From Oxytricha trifallax (taxonomy: Eukaryota > Ciliophora > Spirotrichea > Sporadotrichida > Oxytrichidae), in the NCBI GenBank assembly GCA_000711775.1, contig ARYC01017306.1, positions 43,011 through 107,010 of the forward strand: a stretch of 64,000 nucleotides of DNA. Reading direction: 5' to 3'. A program made the position numbers and the translations under genes. A model generated the notes under the pieces. The model was not told the origin of the DNA and made no database searches. It saw only the letters and a list, made by a program, of their open reading frames with translations. How positions within the stretch are numbered: the stretch's first letter is position 1; each line of letters starts with the position of its first letter. Shown here in pieces: positions 13,301 to 25,900 of this stretch.

Positions 13301-15320
13301 TTTCCTTGGTTGTGGTAAATACAAGCTCCTCCCAGGAAATATATGAGAAGTCGGTGGAAACACATGTTTGATATTAGTTTAAGATTTGGAATTTTACATA
13401 AACATATTTGTTGCTAAACTGCCTTGAGTCTCATGGATTTATGGAATACCCCCTTCGTTGTTATAATTATTTAAACTCAGCTGTGAATGATTAGAACTTA
13501 TCCCAGCTGTTTTATTAATAAGGGGAGATATTGTGTTTATTCCAAGGAGATTTGAAGAGTTTCTATGGCCTTAATTCAGTTTAGATAGTGTAGCATCAAG
13601 TTATTTAAATAGATTTAGTTTTTATTTTTTAATGCTTTTTATTGGTAATTTTATAAATTCAATTTTTAAATAAAATCAAGCTCCAATTTGCTATTGCCTT
13701 AGTTTTAAAAATAAAAATTGAAATAATTTTAAACCTTCATATTCTTGATCTTCATTCATGTCTTAATTGATAGTCTGAAAATTACTCAATTTCTTGGCTT
13801 AATCAGGAACCCTACTTTATTTATTATTATTATTTCCTTCTGTTGGTTTCAATCACCTTAGAGTTTAATTGAATGGTGAGAACTCTTTCAAGCTATCTTA
13901 GTTACTCATAATAAACATATTTTTAAATATAAAAAAACTACAAACATAAGATTTAATTCACATAAACAAATATAAATCGTAAATTTACTCTCTTAAGTCT
14001 AGTAAAATTTATTGGGATTTTTGTTTGTGTAGATATGAGTTGTATCACTTATTCTAATACTCTTATCTGTGATTTTATTATTGCTAAAAAAATTGTTTAT
14101 CTTAATATAAATTTAATAAATTAATGAAAATCACAGGAAAATAAATGAATTATGTAATGCTAGTACTCTTATTTTAATCGGTTGTCGAATCTAAGCGTAA
14201 ATTTATTTTATTTTATTGTAAACCTAGAGACATTAAAGGAGGTCTTCCATATTTATTAACAGCATGTTGAGGTGTTTATATCAAATTTATAATATTTTAT
14301 ACTTTTTATATATATACTGCTAAAGATTAAATATTTAATTTATATATTAGTTAATAAATAAACATTTGTTTATAAGAAGTTAGGAAGTGGATGCAGCAAA
14401 AGCTTTAAAATATTAGAGTAAAATAATAAATAAAACTTTGAACTGGGTTTTCTGTAATGTTTTGTTTTCTAACCTTCTATCTCACTTTTATCAGCTTCTT
14501 ATGTGAGAAATTGATGCTAGTTACTCACAAATAAAACTAATTATTAAAATAAAAAATCTTCTAATACAAAAGTAGAAGTTTTTAATTTAAAATAATATTA
14601 AAATTATTTCTAAATATTTAATTATTTTACAAATGAAGGAAATTTAGATGTTTTTAGTATTCCTTTTAGGCCTCCTTAGACATTTCCTTGGTAGAAATTA
14701 TTGTTTCCAGGTGATGTTAAATTCTAGTTTTGAATATTTTGTTGTTGCCTCATTGATTATTGAAACTCATAACTTTCTTATGAAAGTCTGTTTTACGAGG
14801 CGAAATCCTGTGACGACTGCCTAATTTTCTGGTATTAACTCATTTTTATATATATAAGTATAACTATTTTTATATTTTGAGAAGAATAAAAAACCATTCC
14901 TTTAACACTCTTAATATAATTATATATATACTCACACTCTCTTAGTTATGTGTATTTTATTACAATTCACTTAATCCCACTTTTTATTAATTTTTTTGTT
15001 GCTAAGTTCTGAATATAGGTGAATTTCCCAATTCATAATACTAGTGATGTATTGCATTTATATGATTATTGAATTTGGCTAATCTGTTCAATTCATCACC
15101 TAAATTAATTTATGTTTTCTTGAGGAGATAATTTTTATGGGATTGGGCTGGTGAAGCCGCTAACTATGGATTAAAATTTTTATTTTTAAAGTTTTGATGA
15201 TCTATGTCTACAGTTTTAAATGAAAACTTATCATATTCCCTTTGTTTCTCTTAAAATGAAGAATCTTTTTAATTTTAAATAAACATCAAATAGGAATTTA
15301 AATGTGTTAAATTACTATTT
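10330..15320 (-). CDS. S/N/Q-rich gene with coiled coil, right part, many MDSs
   Basis: Function not recognised. Minus-strand coding blocks, in protein order, are about 15260-15000, 14835-14640, 14290-14180 (weak), 13905-13740, 13600-13255, 13140-12880, 12770-12480, 12420-11535, 11325-11180, 10830-10600 and 10500-10330. The largest holds a charged coiled coil (EYIEDKLNQIEEERRQRKQM, later KLTIEQLKEIRKKQQNLKDK) and a distinctive segment KRLYELNQHFGAGRKKSTKQ. The 10.6-kb block is another Lys/Glu/Gln coiled coil. ATG at 13909 is followed by MSNQDSLKEF, but upstream blocks suggest it may be internal. In-frame TGAs occur at 12336-12338 and 13853-13855. No stop is seen before 10330, so the gene may continue across the TBE to 4.5 kb. 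Pointers were not resolved. Confidence 0.6.
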
Positions 15321-15527
15321 CTCTTTTAAGTAGATATTCTTTGCAATCTCTTCTTTGCATTAAAAATTAAGTTTGATAAATTAATATAGCATAATATAAC
15401 ATATTAAATTCTTTTGTTTTTATGTTATCATACATATTCTTCAGTTTTTATTTTAAATTTGGTTTCTTTAGTTTCCTTTTTTATTTTCTTGCAATTTATA
15501 CTTATTATTCTTAAAATAATAAAGTGA

Positions 15528-15537
15528 GGGGGGGGGG
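15528..15537 (+). repeat. G10 homopolymer
   Basis: Ten consecutive G in otherwise AT-rich spacer between two minus-strand genes; the longest G run I noticed. Assembly length errors are likely here. Confidence 0.8.
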
Positions 15538-15969
15538 TCATATTTTAAATAAAGTCAAGTGAAGTTATATCTGCCCAAGAATATTAGTCTTTTTCCTATT
15601 TTTGTATGCACTTATGGCGCCTCTTACAAAATATAATAAATATATTAGACTAATAATATATTATTCTGGATAATGGGAAATGAATAAATTATATATATAA
15701 TTATAATTAATTTTCAAGTTAATATTTATTAAGAAAATCGAACTAATTACATACTACTACAATTTAGTTTTACTCTTATTTGGAACTTATTTTTATCATA
15801 TTGAAAGAATAGCACAACTTCTAATCAAAATCTTATCAAATATTATTATATAACCTCTTAAATACAAACAATAGTGATTATTGTGAAATATTTATTTTAA
15901 AACGAAATAAAAATATAATCTACTTATTAAAATTAAATCTTAACTTATCTATTCTATGCTATATCAATT

Positions 15970-18900
15970 TCACTTAATTTTCTTCCTGTTATTTATAAAC
16001 TTAATCTGTTCTTTCCTTTTCTTATAATTATCCAAGACTTCCTTAGACACTTTCTTCTACTATTGCAAAAGCTGCTATTTTTGATGATCTTATTCTCTTT
16101 TTTTCTGGTTGAAGTTCAATTTTTAAGATTGTTGCATATCTTGGAATTCTAACTCATCATTTTTAAAAATTGTATATTTTTAATATACTATATATAAATT
16201 AACTTACTATGTAATTAAATTCTTGTAGTATAGTGTAATAAATATATTGGATACACAAATAATTTTATATTTAAAGAATATCATTAATAATCTTTTCAAA
16301 ATCATCGTCAATAGAGTACTTGTTGTTATTTATGATCGTATTTCCTAAATTACCATTACTTATATTTTCATCATCAAATTTATATAAGAAAGATTGTTGA
16401 GGTTGTCCTCCTTGATCTTCGGGGTCATTGTTAAAAAGTTTCAACACACCTGCTTGACTGCTAATTGCTTGTATTTTCTTCAAGAAAATAATAAATAAGG
16501 AATTCGTCATTTAAATAATATAAAATGCATAAAAAAAGTGAAATTTCTTCTGAAAGTTCTGCCTTAGTTTTGACTTCAAATCCATGCCTGAATATGAATT
16601 TTATTCTTAAAATTATTATGGTTTTCCATCGTTATTTGATAAAACAGATTTCTTTAGCAATTTCAATTTTTACTGATGTATCTCTTCTTAATTAATTAAA
16701 CTATGTGAATTTCATTAATATTTTAGAAATAAAACAATTGATCATAAATGAATAAAAATTCATTAAATAAAGAGTTTAAGTTTATGAGCTCATCATCTTC
16801 AGATTTCTTTCTATTTTTAAACTGATTGCCCCCATTTCCCTTTTATTTCGATTTATTTTTATTTTTCTTTTTATCTGGGGATTCTCTATCTGAATCTATG
16901 TCATCAAAGACCAACTATGCATGCTGTTGTCTCAACATTTCTTTGTATATTTAAATGCAGTAAACTTTTAAGATAAACGACATTACTATCATAAAATACA
17001 ATTGATATTGATAAAATTGAATTTACATGGAGAAATATTTAGAGATTTGCTTCTTGTAGCAGAGACACTTATAAGCGAAGACAGCCTTCTCAACCCATTT
17101 TTGTTTTATTCTTTGAACTATATTCTGCACTTTTTATTTGTCCTGTTTCTTAACAGCTTCATAAGCTGTTTTATCAATGTATTAAATGTAATTAATTAAA
17201 TAAAATCTTAAAATAATTAAGTATTCCTGTAACATTTTTAATAAAAAATCTATTTTTATTTTATCAAGGACCAAATCTTTGATGTTCATAATAGAATACT
17301 TACTTAGTTGATTCTGAATTTTGTCTTTCTCTAACTATTCCTTAAGTTTTCGTTCATTTTCAAGTCTCTCATATTGCTCTTTTTCATTCTCCAGAGCTTT
17401 TTAGTTTTCGCTATTCAAATTGTACCTCAGTTTTGAATTGCCAAAGGTAGGATGCTGTTTTTGGAAAGAATATGTGGGTTGATACGACGTTTCTTAGTCT
17501 GCAAGAGATTATCATGATATAAATAAATATGCAAATAAAAATATAATGTATTAAGATTAAGGCCAAACAGATTACTAATCTTACTAAATCAACGGTTTAT
17601 AGTTATCTATGACATCTTAAAACGTACTTATTTCTCTCATTTTCCTCATCAACGCTATTGAACTCTCTTTGCTCATAAATTGTGAATCTTTATTTATACT
17701 GGTATTTGGACTTATTTTAGAGAGTGGTGGTTTCATGGTGATATTATTGCTATCAATATTTAAATTTTTAGAGGATCCAAGCCTCATTTCTTGATTATTT
17801 TTCAGAAAATTTGGCACACCAGTAATATTAGAGGTTTGTGAGGTTTCACCTAAATTCATGGTACTGGCTGAATTCTTAGGAAATAATTAATTATTGTTTT
17901 GTCTAGACATGCCACTATTGTCACTTACTTACCAAAGATCTTCGTTATTTATTTGATCAGGTGAGGTAGTGTTATATTAATATGAAAATATTGTACATAA
18001 TCATAGTTAAATGAAGAGCCCTTTATTTCTTTAAAGATTGTTAGTCATAGACTATTTCAAAAACTATTGTTTCAATTTCTCCCCCAAAACCCCTCCTCTA
18101 GCTTAAACTATATTGTTTTGGCTTAAATTTGGATTTAAAATAGGAGGCTTATTATATGGATTTGATTTGTAGTTAGGTGCAGGTGAGGTAAAAAGCAGAG
18201 ATTTCTGTGAAAATTAGTAATTATTATCTGTATATTGTGGTTTGATTTAGTACGAAGATGATAAAGTTCAAATGTTTAAAATAATTTTAAAGATAATTAT
18301 TTAAAATCGTATTAATCATAAAGTCTAATTAAGAGAAACATTGCTACTGGTATTTAACATTGATTACTATATTAAGGAAGGCACTAAAGACTTATCATTT
18401 ATCTGATCACTCTACATCTAGATTTATACATAACATAATCAATTCTATCAATAAATATTACATATTAATAGATATTTAAATAACAATTTGAAGTAACATT
18501 AATGCATTTATTTGAATTAATCTTTGACTCCAAAACCTTTCTAAAATTGAAACTTGAATTTTTAACACTTTAAGACATTATTATTAAATTAGAAAGTTAA
18601 TTGCTAGGTGATAAAAACCACTTAGAACTTTCTAAGATAGCTTTCTACTATACTAAGGCTTATCGAGGGCAGATAGGGGGTTGCTGGGCGCAACGCATGA
18701 GCGGCCAGTCAGCGGGGTTCAATCTGTCAGAGTGCACTCTTCGAGTGAGCTGGATCCTAAGATTTCCCTGCATTAGATGACTCAGCTGGCTTGAGTTCAG
18801 TTTCCTAGGTAGTAGGGAGCAGAATGAGGGTACGCTCAGCCTTCGAAAGTGAGAAGACGAAAAGCATTAAAGTCAACAATAAGGATTTTTCTCCCACACC

Positions 18901-21053
18901 AGGTTAGGGTACTGAAGCTACCACAGCGAAAAGACAGGGATTACGTTTCCCAGCAGCGGTGGGACCGGTAAGCGTTTTTCTCCAACTTCTTTCACACTGG
19001 TTCAATTCTACGAGCTCTGTCCCCGGGTTTATAACCGTGGTTGACATCTTGATTTTAGGAGGAGACTAGGTGATGGTGAGATTGATTTTTCCGGAGTTTT
19101 CTACTTCACGACTGCCACGTCATGGAATTTGCCACTTCAACTCACTCAGATACGCAAACGTCTCGACTAAGATCGATGGTTTGATTTAAGCATTAAACAG
19201 TGATATGTTAAATTTATTTGATTTTAATCATTAAACACAACACTTTAAGACTGTTCAATACTGGTGGGTGCAGGCGCTTATGCAAAGTTTCTCAGCTTAC
19301 TTAATAAGCTGTTTTGCAGAGCATCTGACATTCCGTTTTTACTAGTGTTTAAATTTAATTTTTATGTTAATTTATCAGATAATTGTGATTGATTCAGATT
19401 TAATCTAAATATAAAGCTGAATAATACTGAATAATAACATTTATTGAACAAATCCCATAAAATTGAATAAAATATCTTAGTTAATAGTAATTAAATACAT
19501 TCAGATTTGAAGAAGACAACTTTTACTGGAGAGTTCCTGATACATTCATAATTTATTTTTAGAAGTCTTGAGATAAATTTCGCTTTGATTTTTGTTTCTG
19601 CTCAGGACTTTATTTATTCTATTATATATTTAAGATTATAACTTAAAATTTCCAATAGTTGCATTTATATTTTAAAAACAAATTTTAATGCGACTTATCT
19701 AGTTAGATTTAGATTAATTAATTGATGAATTATTGTTCTATGAATTCTTAGATAAATTTTATATAATACTCTAATTTCTACTGTTACCATTAGTAGCATC
19801 CTTATTTTGGTACATTTTTATATATATATTCATTGAAATATTATGAAAAAAACTAAAATCAATTGCAAAACTTATTGAAAAATTATTTTTGCATTTTGAA
19901 GTAGTCGTTATTACTAGGTGTCGCCGATTTAGTACTGGAAAATTAATTTGCAACACCGAGATTGCTTTAGCTATTATTTTTAATTGTTTCTTCTTGAAAT
20001 TCATATAAATTGTGATTTAGTCCCAGCTGCAAGGGAGTTGTCACTTTTCTATCATTGCCTAGAAATCTTAAAATCATAAGTATATTGGCAATATATATAT
20101 ATTAAAATAATTTTAAAAAATTAATTATTAATCCAAGTATATTTATGACTGAAAAATTAGTAAATACAATACATTTAATCTGTTAAAGCCAATAGTTTCG
20201 CTTTGATTATTTTTACTATTTTAATTAATATTTTGTAGCGAAGTAAGTGATTTAGATCTTTGTTCATGATTTTACAAAGATTATGAATTATTATCAATTG
20301 GTTTATTTAAAACACTAATTAGATTTGGATTAAGTGAGAATATAATATTTTTAAATATAATTTCATATAAATTTGAGTTGAGATATTATAATGTAAAAAT
20401 TCATAAATCATATTTTAATGAGAATTTTTCTTAGGATTAATGGGCATTTTTTGCTTACATTGAACTCTGAGAGTTTAGCTAAGGCAAGAGTTTTGAACTT
20501 TAATTACTAACTATTCCACTAACAATATTTTATGAGCTGTTTATTTAAATTCAATATAAAATATTTCAGTATGATAAATGTAATCTATTTGAAAGAATTA
20601 TATACAATAAACTTTGTGTTTAATATAATTGTTTAAAATTGTTTGCGGGATGTTTGGGCGGTAGCATATTTTAAAAGTTTCACTATAAAGCAGACTACAG
20701 ATTATTGTTAGTTTTTATTTTATTATTACTCACTCCATTATTATTATTTTACTAGTTTTAACTATTATTGTTATTCAATTGCTAATTAGATCTTCCCTCC
20801 CCTATATATCCAGTTTAGTTTAATGTGTTCACATTTTGATTGATGCTCGTTTGAGATACGTTCAGTGATTATTTATAATATATAAAAAAATATTTTCACT
20901 TTTGGAGTTATTAATTATTCTTATATTTATATAATGAATCTATATGTTTAAAAATGATTTAGATGATAGACTTTTCGAGGCATTGGTAAACATATTCATT
21001 TTGCTATCTCCATTATATAAAGGGCTACTATTATCAAAGTTTTTTGTTTTCAT
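15970..21053 (-). CDS. S/N/Q-rich protein with coiled coils, about 14 MDSs
   Basis: Function not recognised. A likely start is the ATG at 21053 (MKTKNFDNSSPLYNGDSKMN). Blocks in protein order: 21053-20955, 20865-20680, 20525-20405, 20035-19870, 19625-19500, 18585-18490, 18425-18335, 18255-18010, 17965-17590, 17515-17245, 17185-17045, 16945-16785, 16500-16280 and 16161-15970, ending at TGA 15970-15972. The N-terminal two thirds is Asn/Gln/Ser-rich and low-complexity. A Glu/Lys coiled coil follows (NSENQKALENEKEQYERLEN). A Lys/Gln segment VQNIVQRIKQKWVEKAVFAY resembles an IQ-like calmodulin-binding helix, which is tentative. The C-terminus is Lys/Gln-rich. The last IES was mapped exactly (pointer AATGAT). 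A GC-rich 0.7-kb block lies in the gap between the 19500 and 18585 blocks. Block edges are approximate. Confidence 0.65.
16162..16285. other. IES, 124 bp, pointer ATCATT
   Basis: ATCATT at 16156-16161 and 16280-16285. Removing one copy with the intervening DNA joins ...FEKIIND to ELEFQDMQQ in frame on the minus strand. Confidence 0.8.
18655..19345. other. GC-rich block of unknown nature inside a gene gap
   Basis: About 690 bp near 48-50% GC by eye, against roughly 25% around it. It lies between two MDS blocks of a minus-strand gene and so is presumably eliminated in development. I see no convincing ORF on either strand. Visible pieces are GGTTCAATTCT at 19008, which fits the tRNA B-box consensus GGTTCRANTCY, and a hairpin CAGCTTACTTAATAAGCTG near 19295. 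No A-box at the right spacing, tRNA cloverleaf, snRNA, SRP or rRNA signature was recognised. Candidates are a SINE, a decayed non-coding element or a structured RNA gene. Confidence 0.5.
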
Positions 21054-21649
21054 TTTATATGCTGATTAATAATAAATATGAAACTCTGTTAAAAAAGCTT
21101 ATTAAATTGGCTATATTATAAACCTTTTCGAATTAATTAACATAAAAATATTAAGTAAATTTTATTTTTATCTTTTTATCTTGATTATCTGAAAAGAAAA
21201 AACATTAAAATACAAATTTATACTATTGTGTTGATAAGTTGTTACTTCTAATTTTAGATAAAATTAATTTATTTAAAAATTGCTAAATTTATATATAAGT
21301 GATGCATTTTTTACTAAATTACTTAATTAAATACAACTTTACAAACTAAAATAAATTATGAGGAACAGTCAAAATTAATGTTTTTAAACATTAGAAATTT
21401 TGATTAGAAATATAGTTTATACAAAAACAGTTAAATTATAAATATATTTTAGAACAGCATTTTAATAATAGCACTATTCTCTATCGCTTTTTACAAAGTA
21501 TCTGCCAGATGTGGTTGTCATTAATAAACTTAGTAGAACGCATTAATATAAATTATAAAAATAGTTTTAGTAAATATGTCGGTTGAAAATTTAAATATAT
21601 ATTAAATATTAGAAAATATTTTACATAACTATCTATTTTTAGCATTTTC

Positions 21650-22545
21650 TTAAGCCAAGTCTTAATCATAGTCTAAATTCGGATTCAATGATATATCAAT
21701 TGATAAAAATTAAGCTTTAAATGCGAACAGCGTCCTCAATATATGCCCAGAGCCCATGGATCATGATGAACTTATATCCTTTTACTATCATTTTAAAATA
21801 ATTTAATGTTATTTTGATAAAAAATCTTGTATAGATTAAATAAATTTATTAATTTTATGTTAAAAAGAGTTTATATCAAGATGAAGTTACACAATTACAA
21901 GTATCAGATAACTCATTTACTGGGTTGTCTCAAATTTCAGATAATATGGCGATGCGCGGCTGGAATCTAAATCCTGATCCAGAGGTCTCTTTTGAGTCAT
22001 TTATTGGTTATCAAATACTTGAAAGCAGAGGCAAGTGGGCTACTATGACTTTAATTATTAAATTTGAATTAAAACTCCTTTGTTCTAAGTAAATAAGAAT
22101 GTTATTTGAATATGACTAACCCAACTTATGTACCGAGTTCTTACGCCTTTAGAAATTGGGGAGGTTCTTTGACATGTCCAGCTGGCTCGTTTATTATGTA
22201 GATGCAAATCAGCACAGCCATAGGAACTGTAATTTTTATAGGTCTAAACTGTGGTACTCCTGACACAACAGACCCCACTCAATACTCAATTATTTTTAAT
22301 TAATCAGAGTTTTTTACTATTATTTTTGTGTTTTATACGATGGAGAATGCGAAGTAATGGATTTGCAATTTGAAAATCAATGCAGTGATGATTTCTGGAT
22401 GAGCGGAGTTACTGTCTCAGACGAGAGCGAGTAAATTATCTGTTGCAAACCTCTTTTCACTTGTGAAGACAGCGCTTGCAGCTCACAAAATACTGATAAT
22501 AACTGGGACATGAACTTCAAATCTATTAATGCTCAGCTAATGTGA
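21650..22545 (+). CDS. Cys-containing, probably extracellular protein, 3 mapped IESs
   Basis: Not firmly recognised. The first visible block (about 21650-21770) reads NICPEPMDHDE. It joins through pointer GATGAA to VTQLQVSDNSFTGLSQISDN and continues to RGWNLNPDPEVSFESFIGYQ. It then joins through TATGACT to NPTYVPSSYAFRNWGGSLTC, and through a T-run pointer to LYDGECEVMDLQFENQCSDD, ending at TGA 22543-22545. At least nine Cys in the mature part and GGSLTCPAGSFIMQMQIS suggest a disulfide-bonded secreted domain. The spacing of W/G, CP-G-F and LNC loosely recalls VMO-I-type repeats, but that is a weak comparison. No signal peptide was found, so the N-terminus may lie further upstream. It is divergent from the neighbouring minus-strand gene, about 600 bp away. 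Confidence 0.6.
21771..21885. other. IES, 115 bp, pointer GATGAA
   Basis: GATGAA at 21765-21770 and 21880-21885. The join gives PMDHDE-VTQLQV in frame. An alternative pointer TTATATC (21772-21778 / 21871-21877) also keeps an open frame with a start at 21721, so the exact boundary is not certain. Confidence 0.6.
22051..22117. other. IES, 67 bp, pointer TATGACT
   Basis: TATGACT at 22044-22050 and 22111-22117. The join restores GKWATMT-NPTYVPSS. Confidence 0.85.
22315..22334. other. Very short IES, about 20 bp, T-run pointer
   Basis: Removing about 20 bp between a T6 run at 22310-22315 and TTTT at 22331-22334 is needed to go from ...SIIFNQSEF to LYDGECEV. The exact edge is ambiguous within the T runs. 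Confidence 0.55.
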
Positions 22546-22993
22546 AATAACAACGATTGTGAAAAGTGAAAATAATATATATAGCAAAATATAGAGTATG
22601 AAATTAGAGGGGGTGGTTAAAATTGTACAAAGATAATTTAGTCAAGTTAGTGTTTAAATATAGAGTAACTTTTGAAAAGATTAATATAGCAATTACTCCT
22701 CTCAATCTGTAGATTATTAATTAATTACCAATGAATTAAAAGCACATATTGTGCATATTTATTGCATACACTATGTTTTTTATACACTACGTTTTTTGCA
22801 ATAAATAAACGTAACATAAAACTAAATTATAATAATGCACATTTACTTTTTAATTTCATCATCTGGCTTTAAATATATCCCTCAATTTAATCCATCTGAC
22901 TAAACATAAATAGTATTTTGTAAATTAATTTTTAAATTATTATAGTGTCTATGTCAACTCCAATTTAAATTTTAAGTTATTAACTAAAGTAAG

Positions 22994-25900
22994 TCATGGG
23001 TTGCTGAGACCGTCTTATTCATCAGGTGATTCATCTTCACTTTCATCAGATTCGCCACCTTCCTTGCCAGATTTCTCTTACTTCTAGCTCTTCATTTCTC
23101 TCTCCAATCGTTTCTTATTCTGAACTTCCAGGTACTCGTCTCTGAATTCTTTGCCCTTCTGGTCGAAATAGGCAATTAGATGGTCTAGGGGATCTATTGG
23201 GAACACATTTCATTAAATTTTATGGTTTTTTTTATGTGATTTTTAGCTTCCAATTTTATGAATATGTAAATTAGCACATTCTGGGGTAAATTGCCCTGTA
23301 CAAGATCTTCCTCAGTGAATTATTCAAAATCAACTTGATCAGTTAACTCCATAATACCTTTAGTAAGTGTAGGAATAATTTTATCCAAGAGATATTGTCT
23401 GATTGGCAGAGATTTAGTGTCTAATAAAAAGTGCTTTTTCTCTTCTATCTTCTGCAATCTGGTGTTTGTCCTTTAAAATTAATAGTTCTATTATAATGAA
23501 TCTCACTTAAAATTCTTGAACAAAATACCAGTCATATCGTCTTGATGCAATATTATATTGAGAAAAAAAGCATAAGCCCTTAACATATGACCATTGACAC
23601 CAGCTGATGAACCACCATTCATACCACCACCATTTCTCTGTTGTAATTCAAGTTGCTGTTGAAGCTTAGCCGCCTATTCCGCTTATAATTTTCTTGTATT
23701 TTCCTCTTCTCTAGCCTTCTATTCTTCTTGTTTCTGTAATTTCTCTATTAAAGCTTTTTCGTTGTCTTCACTTACATACAAGAAATCCAAGAACTTATAG
23801 TATTTTAAGTCTATTTTATATGTTTAATATGAACATCAAATAATGATAAAAATAGAAACATACACAGTTATATTGTGAGATATAATTGAGATAGTATTGG
23901 AAGATGTGGTCTTTGGAGATTCTATAGATATCATCAAGTTTCTTGCCCATAGTATCAATCTCCACAATTTTAATATTCAAGTCAGGATTCTTTTCTTTCA
24001 AGTCTCTGTAGAAATCAATCAGTGCATGATAGCTATTGTCTATAAATACATACACTTATTTTATTATATAATGTATTTTATGAAATTATATGATATTGTC
24101 ATATTCATTCATTCTTCTCTCGAAGTCCGCCTCTGTTATGTTGGGGTCTGGAAGTTCTTATTGTTGAATCTTAAATCGCTAGAAACTGGCTTCTTTGCTG
24201 CATCTCATAATATCTGACATTTAGTCAATGAAATAACATAATAGGAAACTCTTAATTAATATGTTTATATGCCATCTCAAATGGAGAATGATATGTGGGA
24301 GTTTCTTAACATGAATCTTGGCGTTTTCCAGTTTGTCAAAGAAACCTTCCTCTTCTTCATGATCTACCTCACCCTTGATGCTGTAGAATAGTCTCTTGGC
24401 TTGCTTCTCACTCTTTGGGAAATTGTCGTAGATGAGTATTATAAGATATTTTATTAATTATATTATTAAATCTAATGTATAATAGCTTAGGATTCATTGA
24501 TTTAATTTATATATAAATAAGTCCCTTAGTCTTATAAAGAGCAGCTTTAAGCACAAATCTCACAACTTCACCCACAATTTTATCTGGGAATTTGATTTGC
24601 AATTTTTCTCTGTCTATTTCTGCACCTTTCTTCTTTTGGCTTTAATGCTCTTCAATTATCTTATCTTTCATTTCTATTAATAAATTTAAATTAAAACATT
24701 AAACGCATATTATATTCTTATACTATTAATGAAGTCAGGAATAATAAGATTTTTAATATATATATATATATATATATAATAAAAATTTCCTCCTCCTTGG
24801 TTCTTAACTTTTTACTTACTTTATTTTGTGAACTTTAATCTTTCTTCACATGATCCAATAGATCTTTAAGTGTTAATCTAGGTACTTATAGCAACTTTTT
24901 CAAGGATATTGTTTTATTAAAGATTATTAGATTACTAGATTATAACATCTATTGATAATCAAAGTATATTAAGGGAAAAGATATTTAATTATTCAAGGAC
25001 TTTGCCAAACGAGATTTACCTGATTTTGGTGGCCCAAAAATGGACACTCTAATAGGTTCGAAACCTCTATATTGTGAAAACTGTTCTTTAATTTTTTCAA
25101 TGTTCTTCACTATGCCATCTTTGCACACCCACTAGAACTGATTGTCAAATAGTTTAGATGGACGCATTCAATAGTATATATTGCAATTTTAGATTAAAAT
25201 GATGATCATTCTTACAAAGAATATAGTGTAACTATTCATAATTTTAAGGATTGCCAGTTCGATGTTTAAGAAATCACTCCACTCTTCAGAGTAAACTTCC
25301 AATATGTCTACTTACTGTATCTTTTTCTCTTTTCCGCTGCTCAAAGCTTCAATAAGTTATCTTTGAGTAATTTTACCATGGTCGACAGCTAAGATATATT
25401 ACTAATTGGGTCTTTCAAACGCTATTTTCTTTACTAATCTAGCTGCATCTAAAAATTTATTAAAAATAATTTATGAGATAATTGCACTAAATTTGTCAGG
25501 TTATTAGCATTTTACCTGAGTTTTTTTATATTTATATTAATCTACAACATGAATGCAAGGTAGATTGTTGCTACCCTCACCTAGCAGTGGGAGTATGGAA
25601 CCAGTCCAAGCTTTCCTAAAATGCTCATATAATGTCCTCTCTCCATTTCCATACATAATACCAGTGCAAACAACGAATTTAGATTAATAATAGAAGTCTT
25701 AAAATATAAATTAACAACGTAAGTTCGGATATTAGGTTAGAATTTGGGTAATTGAAGCACTAAGTTTTCAATGTGTTTGAGATTTGCAAATCTAGTGGAA
25801 GGCATCCTTGTCATATAGTCTTCATCCAAGAAATCAAATAAAAAGAAAAAGTTTTTTTCATTTTAAGGATTTGTTCTTATATTTGTTGAATTACAAATCT

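Noticed and set aside
18081..18093. CCCCCAAAACCCC as a telomere or chromosome end
   Set aside because: It lies inside a coding block (ARGGVLGEK on the minus strand), so the match is coincidental.
19771..20004. 77-codon minus-strand frame with Lys-rich start
   Set aside because: A neighbouring frame read with TAA/TAG as Gln gives S/N/Q-rich sequence (LGLNHNLYEFQEETIKNNSQ) consistent with the other blocks of that gene.
23897..24217. 106-codon plus-strand open frame
   Set aside because: It lies antisense to the AK7-like MDSs, whose joined sequence matches the family; the plus-strand frame crosses IES boundaries.
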